A stretch of DNA of 64,000 bases from Rhinopomastus cyanomelas (taxonomy: Eukaryota; Chordata; Aves; Bucerotiformes; Rhinopomastidae): assembly GCA_013400115.1 (NCBI GenBank), contig VXBP01010286.1, positions 430,159-494,158 of the forward strand, given 5' to 3'. A model generated the notes under the pieces. The model searched no databases, had not been told where the DNA came from, and saw only the letters and a program-made list of their open reading frames with translations. Numbering within the stretch: position 1 is the first letter of the stretch; every line of letters begins with the position of its first letter. Positions 11,497 through 21,779 of the stretch are shown here, piece by piece. The translations under genes and the position numbers were made by a program.

Positions 11497-11655
11497 ATGG
11501 AACATAGGAGGTTCCACGTCAACATGAGAAGGAACTTCTTCACAGTGAGGGTGATGGAGCACTGGAACAGGCTGCCCAGAGGGGTTGTGGAGTCTCCTTC
11601 ACTGGAGACGTTTCAAACCCACCTGGGATGTGTTCTTGTGTGTCTTGGTCTAGGC
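11497..11655 (+). mobile_element. CR1 LINE fragment without 3' tail
   Basis: ATGGAACATAGGAGGTTCCA through GTGTCTTGGTCTAGG. It stops before the 3' UTR, so the tail was lost. Confidence 0.92.
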
Positions 11656-12083
11656 TCCCTTATACAGACAAGACATTTGCAAAACCGAGTAAAAAACCAC
11701 CACAGCAGATTTCCTGAGAAAGAACTGAGCTGAGAAAGAATGAAACCAGAATTTCCAAAGGGCAGCTGTAAGTTTCACCAATTTCTGACTGATGGTCACT
11801 GGGTCCTCTGGCTCAGCTGATCTTATTTCTACAGGGGTGCATCTCACTGCAGCTTCTTGGGGGGAAAGGAAAACCAAAGTGGTTTGGCAGAGGTTTTTAT
11901 GAGCTCTGCATGAAGAGCAGAAAACAGCGTTTCCCAGTTCTGAGAAACTCCAGGTACTGCTCTGAGTAAATTCAATTAATGTCTCCTGCTTGTTCACAAG
12001 ACTGTCAGTTTACTTCATCAGAGTATCTTGAGGTGTCTCTGAGGTGAGTGTTGAGCTGACAGCCTCATCACTGCCTCAAATAC

Positions 12084-12176
12084 TTGATCTAGGGGATCCT
12101 GCTGTGGCAGGGGGATTGGACCACATGATCTTTCCAGGTCTCTTCCAATCCCTAATGTTCTGTGGTTCTGTTATTG
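12084..12176 (+). mobile_element. CR1 LINE 3' end, first of a tandem pair
   Basis: TTGATCTAGGGGATCCTGCT through ATGTTCTGTGGTTCTGTTA. Confidence 0.92.
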
Positions 12177-12194
12177 CGGTGGCAGCAGGGTCTT

Positions 12195-12345
12195 TGCATC
12201 AGTCTCCTTCTGTGGAGACATTTAAAACCCTCCTGGACGTGTTCCTGTGCAACTGGATCTAGGTGATCCTGCTGTGGCGTTGGGGATTGGACTGGATGAT
12301 CTTTCGAGGTCCCTCCCAATCCCTAAATGTTCTCTGATTCTGTGA
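12195..12345 (+). mobile_element. CR1 LINE 3' end, second of a tandem pair
   Basis: GTCTCCTTCTGTGGAGACAT through CTGATTCTGTGAAA, 20 bp after the preceding copy in the same orientation. Confidence 0.93.
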
Positions 12346-12983
12346 AATACAAACAGCTCAGTGAGAGCAGGGACCAGGCTGTAATCCCTAAGAGCTATTT
12401 ACTTCGAATGCAGCTGGGACCAGTACTGGCACAAATGCATTTAAAGGCAGGGGAGGCTCTGCCACAGTCTCTTGGAATTGAATCAAACATGCTGCCTCTC
12501 TCCCAGGGGCATGTTATGTAATAAATCCGTGATGCACTTCCTCCCTGGAGCTGCCGGGGCCGCGCGGGCTCTCAGGAGCGGCAGGTTCAGCGGGCGAAGC
12601 CACTTCCTGCGTGTGTCTACAAACCACTCCAGAATACTTCTTGGGGATAAAGTCAGTCGAGCCAGCATGATCAGAGGGCTACCACCACACTTCCACTGCA
12701 TCACTCTCATAAAGCAAGAAGGTTGATTCATATACGTGCACCCGGGAATGAAATTCCAGGGGAGAAAACCTCTGAAGCACCAACTGTCAGCTAATATTAT
12801 CAGACAATTGAATCTTCTTGTACTTGACTCCTTCCTTTTCTCAGGGGAAATCGACCCTAGTGCAGACTGGAAAGCTGGGTGTGATGGCACAGTGCTACTG
12901 AAACTGCCTGGCAGGCTTCCACTGTGAGCTTGCCACGGAGCTGAACGCCGCTTTGCGATGCAGTCCTGCCAGAGCTGCCACTA

Positions 12984-13355
12984 GAGCAGGTCCTGAAGCA
13001 CCACGTCTACATGCTTCTTAAATACCTCCAGGGGTGGTGACTCAACCACCTCCCCGGGAGGGCTGTCCCAGTGCCTCACCACTCTTTTTGTAAAGACCTT
13101 CTTCCTAATATCCGATGCAAACCTCCCCTGCCTCATCTTCAGACCATTTCCCTTGGTTTTGTCATTAGTTACTAAGGAGAAGAGGCCAACACCCACGTCT
13201 CTACAACCTCCTTTCAGGTAGTTGTAGAGGGCAATGAGGTCTCTCCTCAGCCCCCTCTTCTCCAAACTAAACCTGCCCAGCTCCCTCGGCCTCTCCTCAC
13301 ACGACTTCTTCTCTAAACCCTTCACAAGCTGGGTAGCTCTCCTCCAGACATGGTA
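12984..13355 (-). mobile_element. CR1 LINE, diverged subfamily
   Basis: Minus-strand ORF2 C-terminus in an open frame (RPRELGRFSLEKRGLRRDLI, YLKGGCRDVGVGLFSLV, PPGEVVESPPLEVFKKH). The 3' tail is missing. An older type than the J-like copies. Confidence 0.9.
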
Positions 13356-13694
13356 GTCTCTTTTGCTACCATCAGAAGAGCAACAGAAGGAGTTTCTCTC
13401 TACTTTTGCTTTATAAATGACATAAATTGTCATATAAAAATGTGAAAATCTCAACAACTGAAGCACTCAGTCATGGGAACCTGAAATGATTGTAACTTGA
13501 AAGTCAGTCAGTGCAGGAGTCACTCTGCAAGTCAGAGTGTCTGTCCATCACCTGCTGCAAGGCAGAACTCCTGCAGAGGGGTATCTCATCCAAAGAACAG
13601 GAAGAGGTCAGGAGCTACTGGCAGCACCACTATTAGAGCTGTAAACGTCCATCCTGTGACAAATCCAACCCCACTGTCTGTCCACACTACTCAT

Positions 13695-14152
13695 GGTGTG
13701 GCCTCACCAGTGCTGAGCACAGGGTAACAATCACCTCCTACTCTTGCTGGACACACAGTTTCTAATCCAGGCCAGGATGCCATTGGGCTTCTTGGCTACC
13801 TGGGCACCCTGCTGGCTCAGATTCAGCCTGCTGTCAGCTAGAACCCCCAGGTCCCTCTCAGCCAGACTGCTCTCCAGTCCCCCTGCCCCAAGCCTGTAGC
13901 TACAGGGGATCACTGTGACCAAAACGCAAGATGACCCCATACTTGGCTCTACTGAAACGCAGCCAGTTATCCTCAGCCCATCAGTTCAGTCTGTCAAGGT
14001 CCCTCTGTAGATCCTTACTCCAGCAGATCAACACACCCTGCCAGCTTGGTGTCACCTGCAAACTTACTGAGGGTGCACTCAATCCCCTCATCGAGATCCT
14101 TCATAAAGATGCTGAAGAGGAGCGGCTGCAGCACGGAGCCCCGGGGGCACCA
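13695..14152 (-). mobile_element. CR1 LINE ORF2 region, diverged subfamily
   Basis: Minus strand. Contains the segment encoding a SRLNLSQQGAQVAKKPNGIL-like product and, 5' of it, the post-RT region (CTTCATAAAGATGCTGAAGA, GGAGCCCCGGGGGCAC). No 3' end. Confidence 0.85.
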
Positions 14153-14242
14153 CATCAGCAAGGTGAAGTAAGCACAGCCCCAAAACATCACCACCTCAGA
14201 CTGGAATTTAAACTAGCAATCACAAGAGGCAAAACAAGGGGA

Positions 14243-14264
14243 ATATATATATATATATATATAT
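14243..14264. repeat. (AT)11 microsatellite
   Basis: Uninterrupted AT dinucleotide run about 90 bp beyond the end of a diverged minus-strand CR1. Confidence 0.95.
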
Positions 14265-15288
14265 GGTCTGGCCAAGCTGCATTCTGCTGCTCTAAGGAAG
14301 CATCACGTACTCTGAGCACTCCTATAACAATTTGATTGCAATCCTCAAGGTCTGCTCACAAGATACTATTTTTTTAAAAAGAAATTGGGGTTTATTTGTT
14401 TGCATCTGATTTTACAGCCACCCTTTCAGGCTCCAGTTTAATTTCTAAAATGAAAGCTAATGATATTTCCATATCAAAGTTGAAAATTAATTTGCTTTTT
14501 GGGCCATGCCCCTTGATCTAAAATACTTCATTTTAATTAGGACATTTAATTTTCTCTAATGGAATCAGGTTCTAGTCACTTAGTCCAAAGCTGCTTCCGG
14601 AAAACATCTGAAGCAGTGGGTCTGCTCAGCACAAGCTGTCCTCAGGCTTGTCCACACACAGAGGTTGTACCTGCACAGCTGAACTGACTGCAGATTGATC
14701 TACTTGCACCACTAGGAAGTGTTATTGAAGGGAACTGTAACTGGGTCTGACTGGTTTTCTCTCAAGCAGCTGTAGTTTGCAGACCAAGAACAGGTAACAG
14801 AAAAGCAGATAACGTTGCAAGTATGTGTGAGGATGGAAATACCACAGGAGCATCATCTCAGCTCCCCGAGCAGGACCGTCTGGACCCACAGAGCCCAGAG
14901 TATGGCCACTCTCCTCTCTAATGTGATGCACAGCTGCGGACCATGCCAGATCATGCCCTCTCCTGAGTAAGAGGATGTACCAGACATTTCTGAGGAACAC
15001 TTTGCGTACCCTGGCTCCACGCGAGGATGATGTGCATGCACGAGGGTGCACGGAGAGATCAGGGCAGAGATAACAGTGCACGGGCAAAGAAAGCAAAAGG
15101 TGCTGCTCCCCTCCCTTACTGCGAGAGCTTGTGCTCCCTCCACTGCAAGGAAGTGTTTGCTCTGCCCATCCTTATCCGTTTTGCACATCTCATCAGCCCA
15201 GAGACACGCAGCCAGCATCACATGCGAGCACAACTCCTCCAGCTCCGTGCTGACCGCAGCTCTCCCAGTGATTTCAAACACTGCATAC

Positions 15289-15496
15289 CTTGAAAAACAG
15301 CCAGGCTGCCATCCATTTGACCACTTTCACAACCCAGAAGACGTGCTTGTAGAGATCAGTATTCACAACTCCGGGGTCTACCACGTTGGCAGTCACGTGG
15401 CTTCCGTTTGCAGCCAGAAGATGCTGTAGTCGATAGGTAAATAACACGAGGGCAAGTTTGCTCTGGGCATAGGCTCCGTGGGGTGAATACGAACAT
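15289..15496 (-). CDS. DHRSX: DHRSX internal coding exon (YxxxK active site)
   Basis: This 208-bp exon encodes CSYSPHGAYAQSKLALVLF, then YRLQHLLAANGSHVTANVVD, PGVVNTDLYKHVFW and a hydrophobic stretch ending AWLFFK. It carries the SDR catalytic YAQSK (YxxxK) and the PG motif that closes over the nicotinamide. The acceptor is a pyrimidine tract ending TTTGTGCAG and the donor is GTATGC. The first base completes an Arg codon begun in the previous exon, and the exon ends on a codon boundary (phase 0), as expected before the terminal TPDEGAW-type exon of DHRSX. I looked for that terminal exon between 1 and 15288 and did not see it, so it probably lies outside the window. Confidence 0.96.
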
Positions 15497-15711
15497 CTGC
15501 ACAAAGGAGAGAGGGAGATGCACACGATGAGAACAAAGTCAGAACTGCACGAACATCACTTTTGCTGCAGTTTGCAATAGAAAGCACACAAGCAGCTGGA
15601 CGTTGTGTCATCAGAACAAACAGCTGATCACTGGCAGCCACGTGTGCTAGAGCTCTGCTGATTGTTCCATCAGACACCAAGTCTGATTTACAGCAGGAAA
15701 AAAATTGAAGA

Positions 15712-15772
15712 TGGGGGGTTGGACTAGATGGTCTTTGGAGGTCCCTTCCAACCCCTAATGTTCTGTGATTAC
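15712..15772 (+). mobile_element. CR1 LINE tail
   Basis: GGGGGGTTGGACTAGATGGT through AATGTTCTGTGATTAC. Confidence 0.92.
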
Positions 15773-16114
15773 ATAGTGCCTGCCAGAATGTCTCCGACAG
15801 ACTGGTTAAACTACAAATGCTGAGGCACCACTCTCCAGGACATCATTACCTAGAGGCCCTCAAAGCCCCCCTTCCTCACTGCCCCCTGCCCACACATGCA
15901 CAGCCTGTTCCCACACAGTCAATCCGTGTCTGATCGTACTACTCCTGGTCATTATTATTTTATTGCAGCAGGACCTACTGGTTTCTGACCAAAACTGTGC
16001 TGGTGCAGCACAGACAAGTCAGTCTAGAACTGCAGCTGCCCCACATCACTCACAGGTAGGGAACAGGGTGCAGTGACCGCAGCTCACGAGGGAAGTCTCC
16101 AAAAGCACTTGCCC

Positions 16115-16184
16115 CTGCTCTGGCAGGGGGATTGGACTAGATGATCTTTTGAGGTCCCTTCCAATCCCCGATGTTCTGTGACTA
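16115..16184 (+). mobile_element. CR1 LINE tail
   Basis: CTGCTCTGGCAGGGGGATTG through CCCGATGTTCTGTGAC. Confidence 0.92.
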
Positions 16185-16790
16185 TAAGAGGGGGCAAGGA
16201 AAGCAGATGCCAGCGTAACCCCAGCTACACCATTTACAGCCTCCAGAGCAAAGATCACAGGCTGGGTCTCTGCCGGACAGGAGCTGGGACAAAGGCACAC
16301 AAATACCTGGATTTATGGCAAAACATTACGTGTGGAGACTCCTGAACATCTCTGCTGATGCTGAAGCTGCCTTTCTTCCAAGTTAAGACTTCTAGCAAGT
16401 GCTGATGAGGCAAATTAGCAGGTCTGTCGCTTGAACCGCTCCTCGGACGGGGGCCTCGCCATCGCTTCCACGAATTCCTGTGCCATGACAACTCGCTCCT
16501 GTAATTACTGCAGCCTTTCATCTAACTTTTTGTCCTTAGCAAAGCCAAAGGTAACTCCTGGGACTACAGCCAGCCCAGAGGCAAAGCAGGCAGGAACCTA
16601 AAGCATCAGGCTCCTGGGGGCAGCAAAGCAGCTCTTGTCCCCATTTCCTTGGCATCTTCCAGAGCCTGGGGAAGGGCAGCTGCTTATGGCTTCTGCTGCC
16701 GATGTGGAGCCAGAAGTTTGAGTCTGTGGGACAGCAGAGAAAAGGGCACCTGCCCTGGAGCAGATCTCTCTTCCAGCTCTCTCCTTCCCC

Positions 16791-17198
16791 CTAGTCGTTG
16801 TCCTGCCCTTGTGGCAGCTGCAGCTGCAGCTCCATCCTCTGCACCTCCACTCTTAGCTCAGTGAACGCCTGTTCTTCTGCTAAGTGCAAGGTTTCCACCA
16901 AGAACGAGTAGCAAACACGTCTCGGAGCTCTTTCTGCTATCTCACTCTCATCAAACACCTCCTCCACAATATCCTGTACGCTCCACCGCAGAAAGCCCTG
17001 GGTGCTAGCAAGGGCTGACCCTGCAGAGGCTCCTGATGCAGTTTGACTGAAGGTGTTATCTGAAGGGACCAAGAAGCTCAGAGACACAATCACACAGCTC
17101 AGCCACTGGAAGTACAGGACAACAGCGCTGAATCTCCAGAGCACCCGCCTCTTTCTTCCCCAGCTCTCTTCTTGTTCAAGCAAATCACACACACACAC
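16791..17198 (-). other. Unrecognised 135-codon open frame, doubtful
   Basis: The open frame on the minus strand begins at a GTG in a GT repeat, not an ATG, so it would need an upstream exon. Its translation has a basic cluster (GRKRR, about residue 14), a hydrophobic segment (about 19-44) and a charged, helix-prone C-terminal half (residues about 70-128, with DIVEEVFDESEIAER). This looks more protein-like than other chance frames here. I do not recognise the family. It sits in the DHRSX intron on the same strand. It may be an exon of a nested gene or simply chance. Confidence 0.15.
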
Positions 17199-17199
17199 A
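17186..17199. repeat. (CA)7 microsatellite
   Basis: Short CA run. It also forms the apparent GTG start region of a minus-strand open frame. Confidence 0.9.
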
Positions 17200-17224
17200 G
17201 TCTACAGAAGCACTACATGAACTG

Positions 17225-17345
17225 ACAGCCAATGAGAAAGGACAACTGATCAGAGATGGCCCTCTCACCAACGAGCAGCCTGAGCTGCACCGTGCTGGCC
17301 AATGCTGCTGCACCACCACGAAGGCATCGCCCGCGCCGCGGGCAG
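17225..17345. promoter_or_regulatory. Possible promoter-like patch: CCAAT boxes and GC-rich palindrome
   Basis: CCAAT pentamers occur at about 17229 and 17302, and a GC-rich palindromic run (CCCGCGCCGCGGGC) lies near 17330. This is within a 2.1-kb stretch free of CR1 and just upstream, on the minus strand, of an open frame at 16791-17198. It is suggestive only; no TATA box or initiator was identified. Confidence 0.2.
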
Positions 17346-18436
17346 CACGGGCTGTTGAAGGACTAAATAACAATCGCTGAACGAACAGAGAAGGGACTTG
17401 GCTTTAGTCAGGAAATGGCAGTCACATTTGAAATTCAGCAACGGCCGCGCTCTCGTCTGAGCCACTCAAAATGTCACCTTCTGCTTCGTGCATATTTCAG
17501 CCCTTTCAGCTTGAAGGACCAGATCCTCAGCCGCCACCAGCTTCCCTTGCACAGTCGCGCGGGCAGAGCTCATGCCGCCCATGGGAAGAGGCGCTCACCC
17601 GAAGCTGCCTCCGGCAGCCAGCTGGCAGCCAACCCTGGCACCTCTCCATCGGTGCCACCATTCCCCCACAAGTGGAGAATGCAACCTGGGGCACGGGACG
17701 AGCTGAAGTCGAGTGATCTTGTCTGGCAGGCAGGAAGCAGGGCTGGGGACTACTCTGACTTGTTCCTCCTGGGTCTAGTCTGGCCTTCAGTAACCTTCAG
17801 ATGCCAGGCAGGAGGATGCTCCTCATGGCTTCCCATTCCCACACCTTGCAGTGAGGGCTTCCCTTGTGGCAACGAAGCATGAACTACACGGGCCACATCC
17901 TCAGAAGCCTTGTATTTTGCATAGATATCTGTGTCAGAGAAACACAAGTGCCGGGGAGATATAAAAAGCCATCCAATCAGTGAGGAAGCCTTTTATATCC
18001 CAGCGCAGGGATGCAAATGGTTTGTAAGAGAGAGGGGAAGCAGACCTCAATAACCTACTATTGATGTGAAGGCAACAAAAGTGGATCCGTGGAGCAGACA
18101 GGTTGGGCAGAACCTCTGCAGTGATTACCTGCCCTCTCCCCATTTTCCCTGCGTGTGCTTTTGACTTTCCAAGAATCCAGCACCGACAGACTACATAGGA
18201 CAGAGGAATCACCCCATGACACAGAGCTGACAAGGATTTTCATTTAACAACTCTTTCTGCTTGTGAGGCACCATCTTATTAGGATTGTGTTGGTTAAAAG
18301 CCATGTTGGGGAAAGGATCAACACGGGTTACTTGATTTCATCACCTCCAGCCCTGCCTGGATGCAAGAGGAAGACGCAGGCTCTCGTACCCGTAGTGTGG
18401 CTGCATCCCACGTGCACGTACATGTAACATCACAAC

Positions 18437-18755
18437 ACGGTTTGGGTTGGAAGGGACCCTGAAAGGCTACTTAGTCCAACACCCTTGCCATGGGAAGGGA
18501 CACAGGAACATGTCCAGGGGGGTTTTAAACATCTCCAGAGGAGGAGACTCCACAAGTCCCCTGGGCAGCCCCTTCCAGGGCTCTGTCACCCTCTCATACT
18601 GATGTGGAACCTCCTATGTTCCACCTCACACCCACTGCCCCTTGTCCTGTCATTAGATGCCCCTGAGCAGAGCCTGGCATCCTGAGACACCCACCCTTCC
18701 CATATTTATCAACATTAACGAGGTCACCCCTCAGTCTCCTCTTTTCCAAGCTAAA
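18437..18755 (-). mobile_element. CR1 LINE, chimeric (duplicate copy 1)
   Basis: The head is of the CR1-F-like type (GGTTTGGGTTGGAAGGGACC, AACACCCTTGCCATGGGAAG). From the ACACAGGAACATGTCCAGGG segment onward it is J-like, to the LEKRRLRGDL-coding region. Confidence 0.9.
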
Positions 18756-19015
18756 GAAATCCTGCACTTCTGCCTTTCTTTCATTTCCTGAAGGCTCTGA
18801 AAGCTTTCTGAAGTCACACATAAGATGCCAACCAAAGGAGAACACAGACTACCAAGAAGCTGTGCTTGAAGAAGCTGATGCTCACCTACTTATGTGAGTG
18901 GGGCTTACTGTGGACCACTCTTCCCACCATGACAAGCACTTTGCTCTGGGGGAAGCCCTTCCACAGCGTTTTGCCAAGTCACTGCTGATAAAATAGGGCA
19001 GCACACAGCTCACTC

Positions 19016-19090
19016 ATCCTTCACGTATTTATACGCACGAATGAGGTCACCCCTCAGTCTCCTTTCCTCCCAGCCAAAGAGACCTGGCTG
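19016..19090 (-). mobile_element. CR1 LINE internal fragment (duplicate copy 1)
   Basis: CATCCTTCACGTATTTATAC and AATGAGGTCACCCCTCAGTC. Possibly the 5' remainder of the element ending at 18755. Confidence 0.85.
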
Positions 19091-19124
19091 GTGCCAGCAG
19101 CCAGGTTTTCCCCCTGCAGCCCTC

Positions 19125-19315
19125 GTTCCCACCGCACTTGTCCTGCACGTCACCGGCCCCTCAGCCAGCAGCACGCTCCCCGATTTCCACCGCGTTAACG
19201 TGCCCGCGAGGCAGAGCGCACCGAGTCAAACCGCCGCGCGCCCCGCGAGAGGACACGCGATGCCAAGCGTGGGTGACATGCGGCGGCTCCTGACGAAGGG
19301 CCACGCACAATTTCA
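19125..19315. promoter_or_regulatory. CpG-rich patch (duplicated at 20835-21025)
   Basis: About 190 bp unusually dense in CpG (runs such as CCGCCGCGCGCCCCGCG) in otherwise CpG-poor intron, beginning just after a minus-strand CR1 piece at 19016-19090. It could be a small unmethylated island or alternative promoter. No gene start is evident. The copy near 20835 is part of the probable false duplication. Confidence 0.35.
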
Positions 19316-19683
19316 GTACGTCCTTAGGATGAACCAGTGAGTTAAACCAAGCACAAACTGGCCGTGTGGGGTGACTACGGTTTCCTAATGACTTATGTAT
19401 TAATCTCGCGGCGCATCATTACCGTTGCTTAGTCAAGAATATAAAGCACTATTATTAAACATGAAGCTTGCCCAGTCTTAAATTTCCTTTCTCCAAGGAG
19501 TGCAGCACAAGGGATTAGATGATTTTTGATGGATTTATAGAGTTTATTGTGAAGCAGCTACAGAAATAGGCTGCAGGAGACAGGTAGGTCCTTGCTGGTC
19601 ATCACAAGCGGTTGCTTTCTCTTTTCCTGTGATAGACCAAAGGCTGAGTCCTAAACATTGCTGATTAGATCTGAGCAGACTTC

Positions 19684-19763
19684 ACAGAATCACGGAACAC
19701 TAGGGATTGGAATCACAGAATCATTAGGGATTGGAAGGGAGCTTGAAAAATCATCTAGTCCAA
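19684..19763 (-). mobile_element. CR1 LINE 3' ends in tandem, cut by the gap
   Basis: Two successive heads: AATCACGGAACACTAGGGAT, then AATCACAGAATCATTAGGGA through ATCATCTAGTCCAA, ending at the first N. Confidence 0.9.
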
Positions 19764-20026
19764 NNNNNNNNNNNNNNNNNNNNNNNNNNNNNNNNNNNNN
19801 NNNNNNNNNNNNNNNNNNNNNNNNNNNNNNNNNNNNNNNNNNNNNNNNNNNNNNNNNNNNNNNNNNNNNNNNNNNNNNNNNNNNNNNNNNNNNNNNNNNN
19901 NNNNNNNNNNNNNNNNNNNNNNNNNNNNNNNNNNNNNNNNNNNNNNNNNNNNNNNNNNNNNNNNNNNNNNNNNNNNNNNNNNNNNNNNNNNNNNNNNNNN
20001 NNNNNNNNNNNNNNNNNNNNNNNNNN
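19764..20026. other. Assembly gap, 263 N
   Basis: Run of 263 N characters inside a DHRSX intron, flanked on both sides by copies of the same 1.45-kb block. The real gap may not exist. Confidence 1.
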
Positions 20027-20156
20027 TGGGGAAAGGATCAACACGGGTTACTTGATTTCATCACCTCCAGCCCTGCCTGGATGCAAGAGGAAGACGCAGG
20101 CTCTCGTACCCGTAGTGTGGCTGCATCCCACGTGCACGTACATGTAACATCACAAC

Positions 20157-20475
20157 ACGGTTTGGGTTGGAAGGGACCCTGAAAGGCTACTTAGTCCAAC
20201 ACCCTTGCCATGGGAAGGGACACAGGAACATGTCCAGGGGGGTTTTAAACATCTCCAGAGGAGGAGACTCCACAAGTCCCCTGGGCAGCCCCTTCCAGGG
20301 CTCTGTCACCCTCTCATACTGATGTGGAACCTCCTATGTTCCACCTCACACCCACTGCCCCTTGTCCTGTCATTAGATGCCCCTGAGCAGAGCCTGGCAT
20401 CCTGAGACACCCACCCTTCCCATATTTATCAACATTAACGAGGTCACCCCTCAGTCTCCTCTTTTCCAAGCTAAA
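20157..20475 (-). mobile_element. CR1 LINE, chimeric (duplicate copy 2)
   Basis: Same element as 18437-18755 in the second copy of the duplicated block. Confidence 0.9.
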
Positions 20476-20725
20476 GAAATCCTGCACTTCTGCCTTTCTT
20501 TCATTTCCTGAAGGCTCTGAAAGCTTTCTGAAGTCTGCCAACCAAAGGAGAACACAGACTACCAAGAAGCTGTGCTTGGAGAAGCTGATGCTCACCTACT
20601 TATGTGAGTGGGGCTTACTGTGGACCACTCTTCCCACCATGACAAGCACTTTGCTCTGGGGGAAGCCCTTCCACAGCGTTTTGCCAAGTCACTGCTGATA
20701 AAATAGGGCAGCACACAGCTCACTC

Positions 20726-20800
20726 ATCCTTCACGTATTTATACGCACGAATGAGGTCACCCCTCAGTCTCCTTTCCTCCCAGCCAAAGAGACCTGGCTG
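20726..20800 (-). mobile_element. CR1 LINE internal fragment (duplicate copy 2)
   Basis: Same as 19016-19090 in the second copy of the duplicated block. Confidence 0.85.
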
Positions 20801-21393
20801 GTGCCAGCAGCCAGGTTTTCCCCCTGCAGCCCTCGTTCCCACCGCACTTGTCCTGCACGTCACCGGCCCCTCAGCCAGCAGCACGCTCCCCGATTTCCAC
20901 CGCGTTAACGTGCCCGCGAGGCAGAGCGCACCGAGTCAAACCGCCGCGCGCCCCGCGAGAGGACACGCGATGCCAAGCGTGGGTGACATGCGGCGGCTCC
21001 TGACGAAGGGCCACGCACGATTTCAGTACGTCCTTAGGATGAACCAGTGAGTTAAACCAAGCACAAACTGGCCGTGTGGGGTGACTACGGTTTCCTAATG
21101 ACTTATGTATTAATCTCGCGGCGCATCATTACCGTTGCTTAGTCAAGAATATAAAGCACTATTATTAAACATGAAGCTTGCCCAGTCTTAAATTTCCTTT
21201 CTCCAAGGAGTGCAGCACAAGGGATTGGATGATTTTTGATGGATTTATGCAGTTCATTGTGAAGCAGCTACAGAAATAGACTGCAGGAGACAGGTAGGTC
21301 TTTGCTGGTCATCACAAGCGGTTGCTTTCTCTTTTCCTGTGATAGACCAAAGGCTGAGTCCTAAACATTGCTGATTAGATCTGAGCAGACTTC

Positions 21394-21505
21394 ACAGAAT
21401 CACGGAACACTAGGGATTGGAATCACAGAATCATTAGGGATTGGAAGGGAGCTTGAAAAATCATCTAGTCCAATCCCTCTGCCACAGCAGGAGCCCCTAG
21501 ACCAA
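21394..21505 (-). mobile_element. CR1 LINE 3' ends in tandem
   Basis: Equivalent of 19684-19763 but continuing past the gap point to GCCACAGCAGGAGCCCCTAG and the ACCAAG segment. Confidence 0.92.
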
Positions 21506-21546
21506 GATTCATCAACATTAGACTTCAGAAACACATTAGAAATAAA

Positions 21547-21699
21547 ATCACAGAATCATAGAATCATTAGGGATTGGAAGGGACCTCGAAAGATCATCTA
21601 GCCCATTTCCCCTGCCACAGCAGGATCACCTAGACCAAGTCACACAGGAACATGTCCAGGTGGGTCTTGAATGTCTCCAGTGAAGGAGACTCCACAACC
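21547..21699 (-). mobile_element. CR1 LINE 3' end cut by an N
   Basis: AATCACAGAATCATAGAATC through GGAGACTCCACAACC, ending at the single N at 21700. Confidence 0.93.
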
Positions 21700-21779
21700 N
21701 CATCCTCCCAGGTCCGGGGCAGAACTACTCGTTTATACCAGCCAGGACACAGACGTGGCAGCTGGGATGTCATCATTCT

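Larger units (their letters stand above)
1..15288 (-). other. DHRSX: DHRSX downstream intron (partial), CR1-rich
   Basis: This stretch lies between the YxxxK exon and the unseen terminal exon. CR1 copies are listed separately. The unique stretches 1-548, 1136-1507, 3066-3628, 4942-5862, 6506-7787, 8353-9377, 10034-10792, 11113-11496, 11656-12083, 12346-12983, 13356-13694 and 14153-15288 show no exon, RNA gene or structured repeat I can support. Open frames there lack conserved motifs. The intron length is overstated by an apparent 0.8-kb assembly duplication. Confidence 0.7.
18307..19763. repeat. Copy 1 of a 1.45-kb duplicated block left of the N gap
   Basis: Matches 20027-21473 almost perfectly: offset 1720, falling to 1710 after a 10-bp indel near 18815. 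There are scattered substitutions near 18870, 19309, 19518 and 19540-19592. Its right end is the first N of the gap, and the second copy begins at the first base after the gap. That geometry, with allele-like differences, indicates two haplotypes placed in series. Confidence 0.95.
20027..21473. repeat. Copy 2 of the 1.45-kb duplicated block right of the N gap
   Basis: Second copy of 18307-19763, 10 bp shorter. It begins exactly after the N run and continues past the point where copy 1 stops. It contains the same CR1 fragments and CpG-rich patch. Confidence 0.95.

Noticed and set aside
14853..15281. 142-codon minus-strand frame just downstream of the DHRSX exon
   Set aside because: It lies beyond a good GTATGC donor and shows no similarity to the DHRSX C-terminus.
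1..15288. Terminal DHRSX exon (TPDEGAW-type and YLYNE-type codons on the minus strand)
   Set aside because: Searched by eye for the expected codon patterns and found none. Likely outside the window, though a missed diverged exon is possible.
17415..17882. 155-codon plus-strand frame in GC-rich sequence
   Set aside because: Low-complexity composition, no motif, and GC-rich DNA makes long chance frames common.
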